Shown piece after piece: positions 1-5,295 of a DNA stretch of 5,503 bases. This DNA is from DASVAL01 sp035649575 (GTDB lineage: Bacteria > Planctomycetota > UBA1135 > UBA2386). Within the stretch, counting starts at the first letter, position 1; each line of letters opens with the position of its first letter. A program made the translations under genes and the position numbers. The DNA lies in assembly GCA_035649575.1 (NCBI GenBank), contig DASRJH010000030.1:1-5503 (forward strand), written 5' to 3'. The notes beneath the pieces were generated by a model. It saw nothing but the letters and a program-made list of their open reading frames with translations, had not been told where the DNA came from and did no database searches.

Positions 1-352
1 CGGCCCACCTCCACAGCCGATGCCCGCTGACTTCGGAGCGCGGGCAGTCGAGGCCGAGCACGGGCCGCTTCGCGTGTTCGCGAGCGGGCCGCCGCACCTC
101 GCCGCGCAGGCCGAGCCAGCTGCGAACGGCCTCGACTTCGCCGAACGGCACGCCGGTCTGCACCATGCCGAACGGCCCGGGGTTCATGCCGAGCAGCAAC
201 ACCTCTTTCGGGCCAATGCCGAAGCGTTCGAGCCAGGCCTTGTGCAGCTCCCAGGCGTAGTCGAGCGGGTTGTAGACGCACGCAACCGGAGGCGAGAACT
301 GCAGACGCTGCAGCTCCTCCACGGCGGCCCGCGTCGTGTGCACGAGGGACAT
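1..352 (-). CDS. smug1: SMUG1-family uracil-DNA glycosylase, N-terminal part (C-terminus beyond window)
   Basis: This gene encodes a single-strand-selective monofunctional uracil-DNA glycosylase, which removes uracil and some oxidised pyrimidines from DNA to start base excision repair in the cytoplasm. Translation from the ATG at 352 gives 117 residues before the window edge. The diagnostic motif GMNPGPFGMVQTGVPFGE lies at residues 55-72. Within it, N57 aligns with the catalytic Asn85 of human SMUG1 and F70 with its base-stacking Phe98. YNPLDYAWE (28-35), an RPVLGLDCP block (96-104) and SEVSG (106-110) also match animal SMUG1 closely. The second catalytic motif, HPSPRNP with its histidine, would lie in the missing C-terminal half. 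The gene follows the CoA-binding gene by 66 bp on the same strand. No clear Shine-Dalgarno sequence precedes the start. Family assignment is firm, but whether the gene is intact cannot be seen. Confidence 0.93.
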   Translation of the reverse strand, partial: MSLVHTTRAAVEELQRLQFSPPVACVYNPLDYAWELHKAWLERFGIGPKEVLLLGMNPGPFGMVQTGVPFGEVEAVRSWLGLRGEVRRPAREHAKRPVLGLDCPRSEVSGHRLWRWA

Positions 353-418
353 GGCACAAGCTCTATCGGGCCCGCGGCCGCCGGGCAACGGAGCAGCGGC
401 GCGAGCGTGATCCGATAC

Positions 419-829
419 TCAGATATCGCGGAAACCGAGCACGACGAGCACGCACGGTCCGAAGGCGATCACCTCGATGCCGGCCTTGCGAGCGGCTTCG
501 ACCGCGGCAGCGTCCTCGGCGCCCGGTTGGAACCACAGGTGCTTCACGCCGGCCAGCAGGGCATCAGCAACGATCGCAGCGGCCGCGGCCGGCGGTGCGA
601 TGACCGAAACGGCGCGCGCGGGGCCCGGTACCGCCGCGAGCGATGCATGGCAGCGCACGCCCTCGACCGTTTCGAGCTTGGGGTTGACTGCGACGACGGG
701 CAGGCCGTGTTGCAGATAACAGCGCAGGACCTTGTTGCCGTACTTGTCGCGGTCCGCCGAGGCGCCGACCACGGCGAACGCGCCGACGGCGAGGAAACGC
801 GCGATCTCGGGCGGCAGGTTCTCTTTCAT
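419..829 (-). CDS. CoA-binding protein (YccU-like, CoA_binding_2 family)
   Basis: This is a 136-residue, single-domain cytoplasmic protein with a Rossmann-like fold of the CoA_binding_2 type, related to the N-terminal domain of succinyl-CoA synthetase alpha subunits. The glycine-rich nucleotide loop is visible as VVGASADRDKYGN (residues 20-32). It is followed by VVAVNPK (45-51), the conserved HLWFQPGAE segment (97-105) and a C-terminal GPCVLVVLGF (124-133). Length and motif order match stand-alone YccU-like proteins, so the ATG at 829 looks right, although no strong ribosome binding site precedes it. Members bind CoA or a related nucleotide in vitro or by homology, but their physiological role is not established. 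The gene sits 39 bp downstream of the M28 peptidase and 66 bp upstream of the SMUG1-type gene on the same strand, suggesting cotranscription without an obvious functional link. Confidence 0.9.
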   Translation of the reverse strand: MKENLPPEIARFLAVGAFAVVGASADRDKYGNKVLRCYLQHGLPVVAVNPKLETVEGVRCHASLAAVPGPARAVSVIAPPAAAAAIVADALLAGVKHLWFQPGAEDAAAVEAARKAGIEVIAFGPCVLVVLGFRDI

Positions 830-841
830 CGGCCAGGCAGC

Positions 842-855
842 CGGAGCAAGCTCCG
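842..855 (-). other. Intercistronic stem-loop between peptidase and CoA-binding genes
   Basis: The 39-bp gap between the two minus-strand genes contains the palindrome CGGAGCAAGCTCCG (plus-strand reading). As minus-strand RNA it forms a 5-bp stem CGGAG/CUCCG closed on the tetraloop CUUG. A CUUG loop closed by G-C is a known stable tetraloop. It ends 12 nt upstream of the ATG at 829 and has no following U-tract, so it is not a typical intrinsic terminator. It could be a processing or stability element or could affect initiation of the downstream gene. The structure is read directly from the sequence; any role is inferred. Confidence 0.4.
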
Positions 856-868
856 ACTCACGCCAAGC

Positions 869-2536
869 CTAGCGCCACTTCTCGCGCCGGCCCAGCACAC
901 GCGGCCGGTCGTCCGCGTTCGCGACGTTCCAGCCGGTCCAGTAGGCGAGCCGCGCCATGCGCTCCATCTTGGCCCCGTCGAGCTTGTCGGCGGTATCGCT
1001 GACCTGGTGGTAGTCCTCGTGCTCGCCGTTGCAGAAGAACACCACGGGGATGCCCTTCTTCGCGAAGTTGTAATGATCGCTGCGCTCGTAGTACTTGTCG
1101 CCCGACGTGCAGGTGACACCGAGCGCATCGGCAAAGCCGGCCGCGTCGCGCGCGATCGTCGAGTACATGCGATGGCGGTAGCTCGGCGTGATCAGGATCT
1201 CGTCGGGACCGGACTCGGGGCCGCTGCGCCCGATCATGTCGGTGTTGACGTTCGCGACGACATTCGCGACGTCCCAGGTCGAATGGTCGGCGAAGAAGGC
1301 CGAGCCCCAGAGCCCGAGCTCTTCCCCCGAGACCGACAGGAAGATCACGCTGCGGCGCGGTTTCGTCCCGGCCTTCGCGAACGCGGTCGCGATCGCCATG
1401 AGTCCCGCCGTCCCCGACGCGTTGTCGTCGGCGCCGTTGAACACCTCGCCGTCGATGCGCAATCCGACGTGGTCCATGTGCGCCGAGAACACCACGGCTT
1501 CCGCGGCGAGCTTCGGATCGCTGCCGCGCAGCACGGCGACGACGTTGCTCGCCGTGGCCGCGACATCGCGTGCGACCGCGATCGTCAACTCGGCCGCGAC
1601 GTCGGCCTTGCTGGCCGGACATTCGCCTTCGCCCTTGCAGAACACGACCAGCGCCTCGCGATCGACTGCCATCTCCTGCAGCAGCTGCGCGCTCGCCTGC
1701 ACCGACAGCACGAGTGCCGGCGCGCCGCCGCCCGTGGCGACCAGGTCCGCGAGCATCTCCATGTCGTTGCCGGCACCCTGGAAGCGCGGCGACAGCGAGT
1801 CCTTGCCCGGAGCCAGGGCCAGGTAGTTGAGTACGTCCGACAGACCCATCGGATCCTCGATCTGCACGAAGAGCACCGCGACTGCGCCCTTCTTCTCGAG
1901 TGCCTGTGCCATCCGGCCGAGTTGGCCGAACGACGCGAACGACATCCCGAACTTCTGCTCGATGCTCAGCGGCTTGTCGACGCGGCCGCGCGGCGGCTTG
2001 ATCGCGACGACGGCAACCTGGCCCTCGAGACTCGCCTCGGTCGCGACGTCAGCCGCCTTGCCGCGCGTGCGACCGAGACCGCAGAAACTCAGCTTGCCCT
2101 TCACGCTCACGTCGACGGGCCGGCCACCGAGCACCGCGAAACCACGTGGCAGCGTCAGGGAACCGAGCTTCAACGTCGTGTTCGGCAACACGTGCGTGCG
2201 ATTGATGCCGTAGCGCTGGAAGTACCCGCGGCCGTTCTTCTGCTCGTCGCCGAGCGGTTCGAGGCCGAGTTTCTCGAAGTGCGCCTGGATGAAACCCGCG
2301 GCGAGCTCCTGCCCCGGCGAACCGGTCAAGCGCCCCCCCATCTCGTCCCTGGCCAGCCAGGTCGCATGGGCCAGCAGATCCTTCTTCGCGATCAGCTCCA
2401 TGCCCGGCGGCGGCTTCAGGTCCAACGCCGGCGCCGGCGTCTCGGGGGCTGCCGCTTCGGGGACAGGCGCCTGGCCCACGAGGGCAACCGCGAACATGAA
2501 GAGAACGCCAACGTGGCCGGAACGGATCGCTAGCAT
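869..2536 (-). CDS. Secreted M28-family zinc metallopeptidase with PA-domain insertion
   Basis: A 555-residue exported peptidase of the M28 family (di-zinc aminopeptidase/carboxypeptidase fold). Residues 1-22 form a Sec-type signal peptide, followed by a Pro/Ala-rich linker to about residue 45. The family's N-terminal helix region, including GGRLTGSPG (67-75), runs to about 105, and a protease-associated (PA) type segment fills roughly 125-330. The catalytic core follows. SAHMDHVG (351-358) supplies zinc ligand H353 and D355. GADDNASG (368-375) supplies bridging D371. SGEELGLWGS (403-412) supplies general base E405 and ligand E406. NTDMIG (431-436) supplies D433, and DYHQVSDT (508-515) supplies H510. 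The full set appears intact, so the enzyme should be active, probably in the periplasm or outside the cell. Exact substrate specificity is not predictable. The ATG at 2536 was chosen because it gives a good signal peptide; no clear ribosome binding site precedes it. It is the first gene of the minus-strand block. Confidence 0.93.
   Translation of the reverse strand: MLAIRSGHVGVLFMFAVALVGQAPVPEAAAPETPAPALDLKPPPGMELIAKKDLLAHATWLARDEMGGRLTGSPGQELAAGFIQAHFEKLGLEPLGDEQKNGRGYFQRYGINRTHVLPNTTLKLGSLTLPRGFAVLGGRPVDVSVKGKLSFCGLGRTRGKAADVATEASLEGQVAVVAIKPPRGRVDKPLSIEQKFGMSFASFGQLGRMAQALEKKGAVAVLFVQIEDPMGLSDVLNYLALAPGKDSLSPRFQGAGNDMEMLADLVATGGGAPALVLSVQASAQLLQEMAVDREALVVFCKGEGECPASKADVAAELTIAVARDVAATASNVVAVLRGSDPKLAAEAVVFSAHMDHVGLRIDGEVFNGADDNASGTAGLMAIATAFAKAGTKPRRSVIFLSVSGEELGLWGSAFFADHSTWDVANVVANVNTDMIGRSGPESGPDEILITPSYRHRMYSTIARDAAGFADALGVTCTSGDKYYERSDHYNFAKKGIPVVFFCNGEHEDYHQVSDTADKLDGAKMERMARLAYWTGWNVANADDRPRVLGRREKWR
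2333..2339 (-). repeat. G7 homopolymer tract inside the M28 peptidase gene
   Basis: The plus strand carries seven consecutive C residues, read as GGGGGGG in the coding strand of the peptidase. The run starts in the ATG codon of M66 and spans the two glycine codons G67 and G68, just before the conserved RLTGSPG segment. A one-base slip here would truncate the protein before the catalytic core. Seven bases is short for a contingency locus and glycine codons in GC-rich DNA make such runs by chance. Confidence 0.6.
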
Positions 2537-2643
2537 TGCGGAGCCGGTGTGAGGCTTTGATCGGTGCGGGGCGCCGGCACAATAGCGACCGGCTCCGGCC
2601 CAGGTAGCCGTGTCCTGGCCATTCCCTGTCGGTTCGGTGAATC
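2537..2643. promoter_or_regulatory. Divergent promoter region between the two gene blocks
   Basis: These 107 bp separate the divergent starts of the M28 peptidase (ATG at 2536, minus) and the amidase (ATG at 2644, plus), so both promoters should lie here. On the plus strand the best sigma70-like candidate is TTGATC at 2557-2562 with CACAAT at 2578-2583. Its 15-bp spacing is short and each box matches 4 of 6 consensus bases. On the minus strand only TATTGT (complement of 2580-2585) resembles a -10 box, with no good -35. A perfect inverted repeat flanks this segment. GGTGA at 2636-2640 lies only 3 nt before the amidase ATG, too close for a normal ribosome binding site. The regulatory role follows from geometry; the individual boxes are weak. 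Confidence 0.45.
2539..2597. repeat. Perfect 10-bp inverted repeat in the divergent intergenic region
   Basis: CGGAGCCGGT at 2539-2548 is exactly the reverse complement of ACCGGCTCCG at 2588-2597. The arms are 39 bp apart, with centres 49 bp apart, and match neither inside nor outside these 10 bases. The left arm begins 3 nt upstream of the M28 peptidase start codon, and the weak promoter-like boxes lie between the arms. This could be a paired operator for a regulator acting on both operons, or a long-range stem in a transcript. The GC-rich composition makes a chance match less improbable than it first looks. Confidence 0.55.
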
Positions 2644-4326
2644 ATGACGACACCCCCTCCCGCCTCCGCCTCCCGGCGCGATTTCCTGCTCGGCATCGGC
2701 GCCCTGCCCGTGGGAGTCGCCGCGACGGGCTCCCCACCCGATGACGCCGAAGACATGGCGGCCGTCGCACGCCTGGTCGGCCTCGAGTTCACGGCCGAGG
2801 AACGCGAGATGGCCAAGAAGGGGCTCGCCGAGCAGCGCAACCACTACGCGGCCATGCGCCAGCTGCCGGTGCCGTTCGAGCTGCCGCCCTGCGCGAGCTT
2901 CGATCCACTGCCGGTCGGGCAGGTACGGGCCGAGCCGGTGCCTCGCGTGCCGTTTCCGATCCGGCCCGACGTCGCGCTGCCCGCAGCCGAGACGGATCTC
3001 GCGTTCCTGTCGATTGCCGATCTCGCGAGCCTGCTGCGCAAGAAGCGCGTGACGTCGCAGCAGCTGACCGAGCTCTACCTGCGTCGCCTCGCGAAGTTCG
3101 ATCCGCAATTGTTCTGCGTCGTCAACCTGCTGCGCGAACAGGCCCTCGAACGCGCGAAAGCACTCGACGCCGAGCTGGCGAGCGGCAGGGACCGCGGTCC
3201 CCTGCACGGGATCCCGTATGGCGCCAAGGACCTGTTCGGCTGGCCCGGGGCGCCGACGACGTTCGGCGCTGCGCCGTGGAAGGACCACCATTGGGCGGTC
3301 GAAGCGACGTGTCTGAGGCGGCTGCACGACGCCGGAGCGGTGCTGCTCGCGAAGTTGTCGCTCGGCGCGCTCGCGATGGGCGATCTGTGGCACGGCGGCC
3401 GCACGCGCAATCCGTACAACCCCGAAGAGGGCAGCAGCGGCTCGTCCGCCGGCCCCGCGAGTGCTACCGCCGCGGGGCTCGTGCCGTTCGCGATCGGCAC
3501 CGAGACGCTCGGTTCGATCGTGTCGCCGTGCCGGGAATGCGGCATCGCGGGCCTGCGCCCGACGTTCGGCACCGTGAGCCGGTATGGCGCGATGCCATTG
3601 TCCTGGACCATGGACAAGGTCGGCCCGATCGCGCGCACGGCGGTCGATGCTGCGCTCGTGTTCGATGCGATGCGCGGCGCCGACGGCAAGGACCCCGCTG
3701 CCCGCGACAGCCACTTCGCCTGGCAGCCCGGGCGCAGCATGAAGGGTCTGCGCATCGGCATCGTGCAGGAGCGGGAGCGGGAGCGGGAGCGGGAGTGGCC
3801 GCGTCGCGAGGACGAGAAGGCGTTCGTGGCCTGGCTCACCGAGAACGGAGCGGCACCGATTCCCGTGCAGCTGCCGTCGGCGCCGTATCGCGCGCTGCTC
3901 ACGATGCTGGACGCAGAAGCCGCGACGGCATTCGACGAGTTCCTGCGTCAGGGTCATCTCGGCGAGCTTCCGGGCCAGCGCGAGACCGATTGGCCGAACA
4001 ATTTCCGCACCGCGCGCACGATCCCCGCGGTCGAATACCTGCGCGCGAGCCGCCTGCGCACGAAGCTCTGTGCCGACATGCACGCGACGATGGCGCCCTT
4101 CGACGTGCTGGTCGCATCGACGCGCGGCCCCACGCTGAGCTGCACGAACCTGACGGGCCACCCGACCTACGTGCTGCCGACCGGCGTCAGCGAACGCGAC
4201 GGCGGCCGGCCCACGATGGTCTCGCTGATCGGCAGGCTCTACGGCGAAGGCGAGGTGCTCACGGTCGCCGAGAACTGGCAGAACGCGACGCAGTTCCACC
4301 TCGCCCGTCCGGCACTCACGCGATGA
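2644..4326 (+). CDS. Tat-exported amidase-signature family amidase
   Basis: A 560-residue amidase-signature (AS) hydrolase that cleaves carboxamide bonds using a Ser-cisSer-Lys triad. The N-terminus has a twin-arginine signal: SRRDFLL (10-16) followed by a short hydrophobic stretch to about 29, implying export in the folded state. Residues about 37-105 form an N-terminal region typical of one bacterial AS subfamily, and the AS domain spans about 115-558. The triad is K195 in YGAKDLF, cis-Ser S267 in EGSSGSSAG (262-270) and nucleophile S291 in GTETLGSIVSP (285-295). S267 and S291 are 24 residues apart, as in GatA and FAAH. The C-terminal WPNNFRTARTIPAVEYL (450-466) and NLTGHPTYVLP (502-512) are subfamily hallmarks. 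Substrate is unknown: peptide amides or other amides are possible, and GatA is unlikely given export. An odd run of alternating Glu-Arg (376-384) is described separately. Its stop overlaps the next gene's start (ATGA), so the two are likely translationally coupled. Confidence 0.92.
   Translation: MTTPPPASASRRDFLLGIGALPVGVAATGSPPDDAEDMAAVARLVGLEFTAEEREMAKKGLAEQRNHYAAMRQLPVPFELPPCASFDPLPVGQVRAEPVPRVPFPIRPDVALPAAETDLAFLSIADLASLLRKKRVTSQQLTELYLRRLAKFDPQLFCVVNLLREQALERAKALDAELASGRDRGPLHGIPYGAKDLFGWPGAPTTFGAAPWKDHHWAVEATCLRRLHDAGAVLLAKLSLGALAMGDLWHGGRTRNPYNPEEGSSGSSAGPASATAAGLVPFAIGTETLGSIVSPCRECGIAGLRPTFGTVSRYGAMPLSWTMDKVGPIARTAVDAALVFDAMRGADGKDPAARDSHFAWQPGRSMKGLRIGIVQEREREREREWPRREDEKAFVAWLTENGAAPIPVQLPSAPYRALLTMLDAEAATAFDEFLRQGHLGELPGQRETDWPNNFRTARTIPAVEYLRASRLRTKLCADMHATMAPFDVLVASTRGPTLSCTNLTGHPTYVLPTGVSERDGGRPTMVSLIGRLYGEGEVLTVAENWQNATQFHLARPALTR
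3769..3795 (+). repeat. In-frame (GAGCGG)4 tandem repeat with G-quadruplex consensus
   Basis: Four perfect copies of GAGCGG plus a further GAG lie inside the amidase gene, encoding E-R pairs at residues 376-384. The same bases place GGG at 3773-3775, 3779-3781, 3785-3787 and 3791-3793 with identical 3-nt AGC loops. This is a textbook G3N3 quadruplex pattern on the coding strand and therefore also in the mRNA. Because the unit is 6 bp, gain or loss of copies would keep the reading frame and only change the number of Glu-Arg pairs. It follows the strand-forming GLRIGIVQ segment and probably lies in a surface loop or helix start. Confidence 0.9.
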
Positions 4327-5294
4327 AGTTCGCCTCCCAGATCCGGCGCCGCCATTGGATCACGGGTGTGGCCGCGGTCGTCGTCCTGCTGCTCGTGCGG
4401 TGCGTCAGCGCGCCACCTGCTCGGGGCATGGTGGTCTGCGGCGCGCCGTTCGACCTCGGCACGCGCGTCGTCACGTGGCGCGAGCCCGGCGGCTACGACG
4501 CCTACGTGACTCGCAAGGTCTTCACGCCGGAGGACGTGCCCGATGGCAAGCTGCGTTACTCGCCGCTGCGCGGCGGCTTGCCGGCGGCGATGCAGGAGCG
4601 CGCCGCGAAGAACGGCCTGACGCTCGCCGATCTGCAGCAGGTCGTGCACCAGTTCGTGCTGCACTTCGACGTCTGCGGCACGTCGCGCCAGTGCTTCAAG
4701 ATCCTGCAGGACGTGCGCAACCTGTCGGTGCACTTCCTGCTCGACGTCGACGGCACGATCTACCAGACTCTCGACCTGCGCGAGAAGGCATGGCACGCGA
4801 CGATCGCGAACGACTTCTCGGTCGGCGTCGAGATCGCCCACCCGGGTGCCTGGCCGCAGCCGCTGAACGCCGACATGCGCCGCTGGTACGAACGCGATGA
4901 CACCGGCTGGCGCATGAAGTATCCGGAGTGGATGCAGGAGACCGGCATCCGGACGCCGGACTTCACAGCTAGACCCGACCGCCCCGAGATCGTGTCCGGC
5001 GAAGTGCAGGGCCGTACCTGGTTCCAGTTCGACTACACGACACAGCAGTACGAAGCGCTGGCCCGGCTCTGTGCCGGCCTGGCGCGGGTGTTTCCGCGCA
5101 TCCGACTCGAAGTGCCGCGCAATCCGGACGGCAGCGTCGTGAACCACGTGCTGCCCGAAGACGAGCTGCGCGCCTTCGACGGCATCGTCGGCCACTTCCA
5201 CGTGCAGCAGAACAAGCAGGATCCGGGTCCGGCGATGCAGTGGGACCGTCTGCTCGAGCAGGCGCGCGCGCTGCGCGACCCCGCGGGGAACTGA
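4323..5294 (+). CDS. N-acetylmuramoyl-L-alanine amidase (Amidase_2/PGRP fold), membrane-anchored or secreted
   Basis: A 323-residue zinc amidase predicted to cleave the bond between N-acetylmuramic acid and L-alanine in peptidoglycan or its fragments. Basic residues RRRH (8-11) precede a hydrophobic segment (about 12-25), acting as a membrane anchor or uncleaved signal. LVRC (24-27) is a poor lipobox because Arg sits at -1. Zinc ligands by comparison with AmpD are H114 in VLHFD, H291 in VGHFH and D300 in NKQDPGP. K298 and E170 (SVGVEI) match the catalytic Lys and Glu of AmpD. Two cysteines, C118 and C124, follow the first ligand. An insertion of about 60 residues (175-235) separates the E170 strand from the FDYTTQQYEALARL helix. 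The start at 4323 was chosen because it gives the hydrophobic N-terminus and the ATGA overlap with the amidase stop; the frame stays open upstream only as an Arg-rich shadow. No Shine-Dalgarno sequence is present, consistent with coupling to the upstream gene. Confidence 0.9.
   Translation: MKFASQIRRRHWITGVAAVVVLLLVRCVSAPPARGMVVCGAPFDLGTRVVTWREPGGYDAYVTRKVFTPEDVPDGKLRYSPLRGGLPAAMQERAAKNGLTLADLQQVVHQFVLHFDVCGTSRQCFKILQDVRNLSVHFLLDVDGTIYQTLDLREKAWHATIANDFSVGVEIAHPGAWPQPLNADMRRWYERDDTGWRMKYPEWMQETGIRTPDFTARPDRPEIVSGEVQGRTWFQFDYTTQQYEALARLCAGLARVFPRIRLEVPRNPDGSVVNHVLPEDELRAFDGIVGHFHVQQNKQDPGPAMQWDRLLEQARALRDPAGN
5285..5289 (+). promoter_or_regulatory. Shine-Dalgarno-like site for the GNAT gene
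   Basis: GGGGA ends 6 nt before the GTG at 5296, a normal distance for a ribosome binding site, and lies inside the last codons of the muramoyl amidase gene. It supports the GTG as the real start, since the next in-frame start codons fall well inside the conserved first strand and helix of the GNAT fold. Confidence 0.45.
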
Positions 5295-5295
5295 G

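Noticed and set aside
370..386. GCCCG-CGGCCGC-CGGGC palindrome in the 66-bp gap between the CoA-binding and SMUG1 genes, considered as a terminator.
   Set aside because: The stem is only 5 bp in very GC-rich DNA, there is no T-tract on either strand, and the genes appear to form one operon.
20..2533. A very long open frame (837 codons) on the plus strand, antisense to the SMUG1, CoA-binding and M28 genes.
   Set aside because: Its translation is rich in Arg, His, Ala and Asp with no domain motif, and it lies opposite three clear family members. It is a frame kept open by high third-position GC.
2530..4299. A long open frame (589 codons) on the minus strand, antisense to the amidase.
   Set aside because: Low-complexity Arg/Ala/Gly-rich translation without recognisable motifs, fully opposite an intact amidase-signature gene.
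3276..4322. In-frame open upstream extension of the muramoyl amidase, which could suggest a much longer protein.
   Set aside because: The extension is Arg-rich noise in a shifted frame of the amidase gene. The ATG at 4323 gives a hydrophobic N-terminus and an ATGA overlap.
2644..4326. The amidase as GatA, subunit A of the tRNA amidotransferase.
   Set aside because: A twin-arginine export signal, an N-terminal extension, subfamily-specific C-terminal motifs and no gatB or gatC neighbours argue against it.
4392..4403. Lipoprotein signal at LVRC in the muramoyl amidase (C27).
   Set aside because: Arg at the -1 position is against the lipobox rule of a small residue there, so a membrane anchor or ordinary signal is more likely. 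It cannot be fully excluded.
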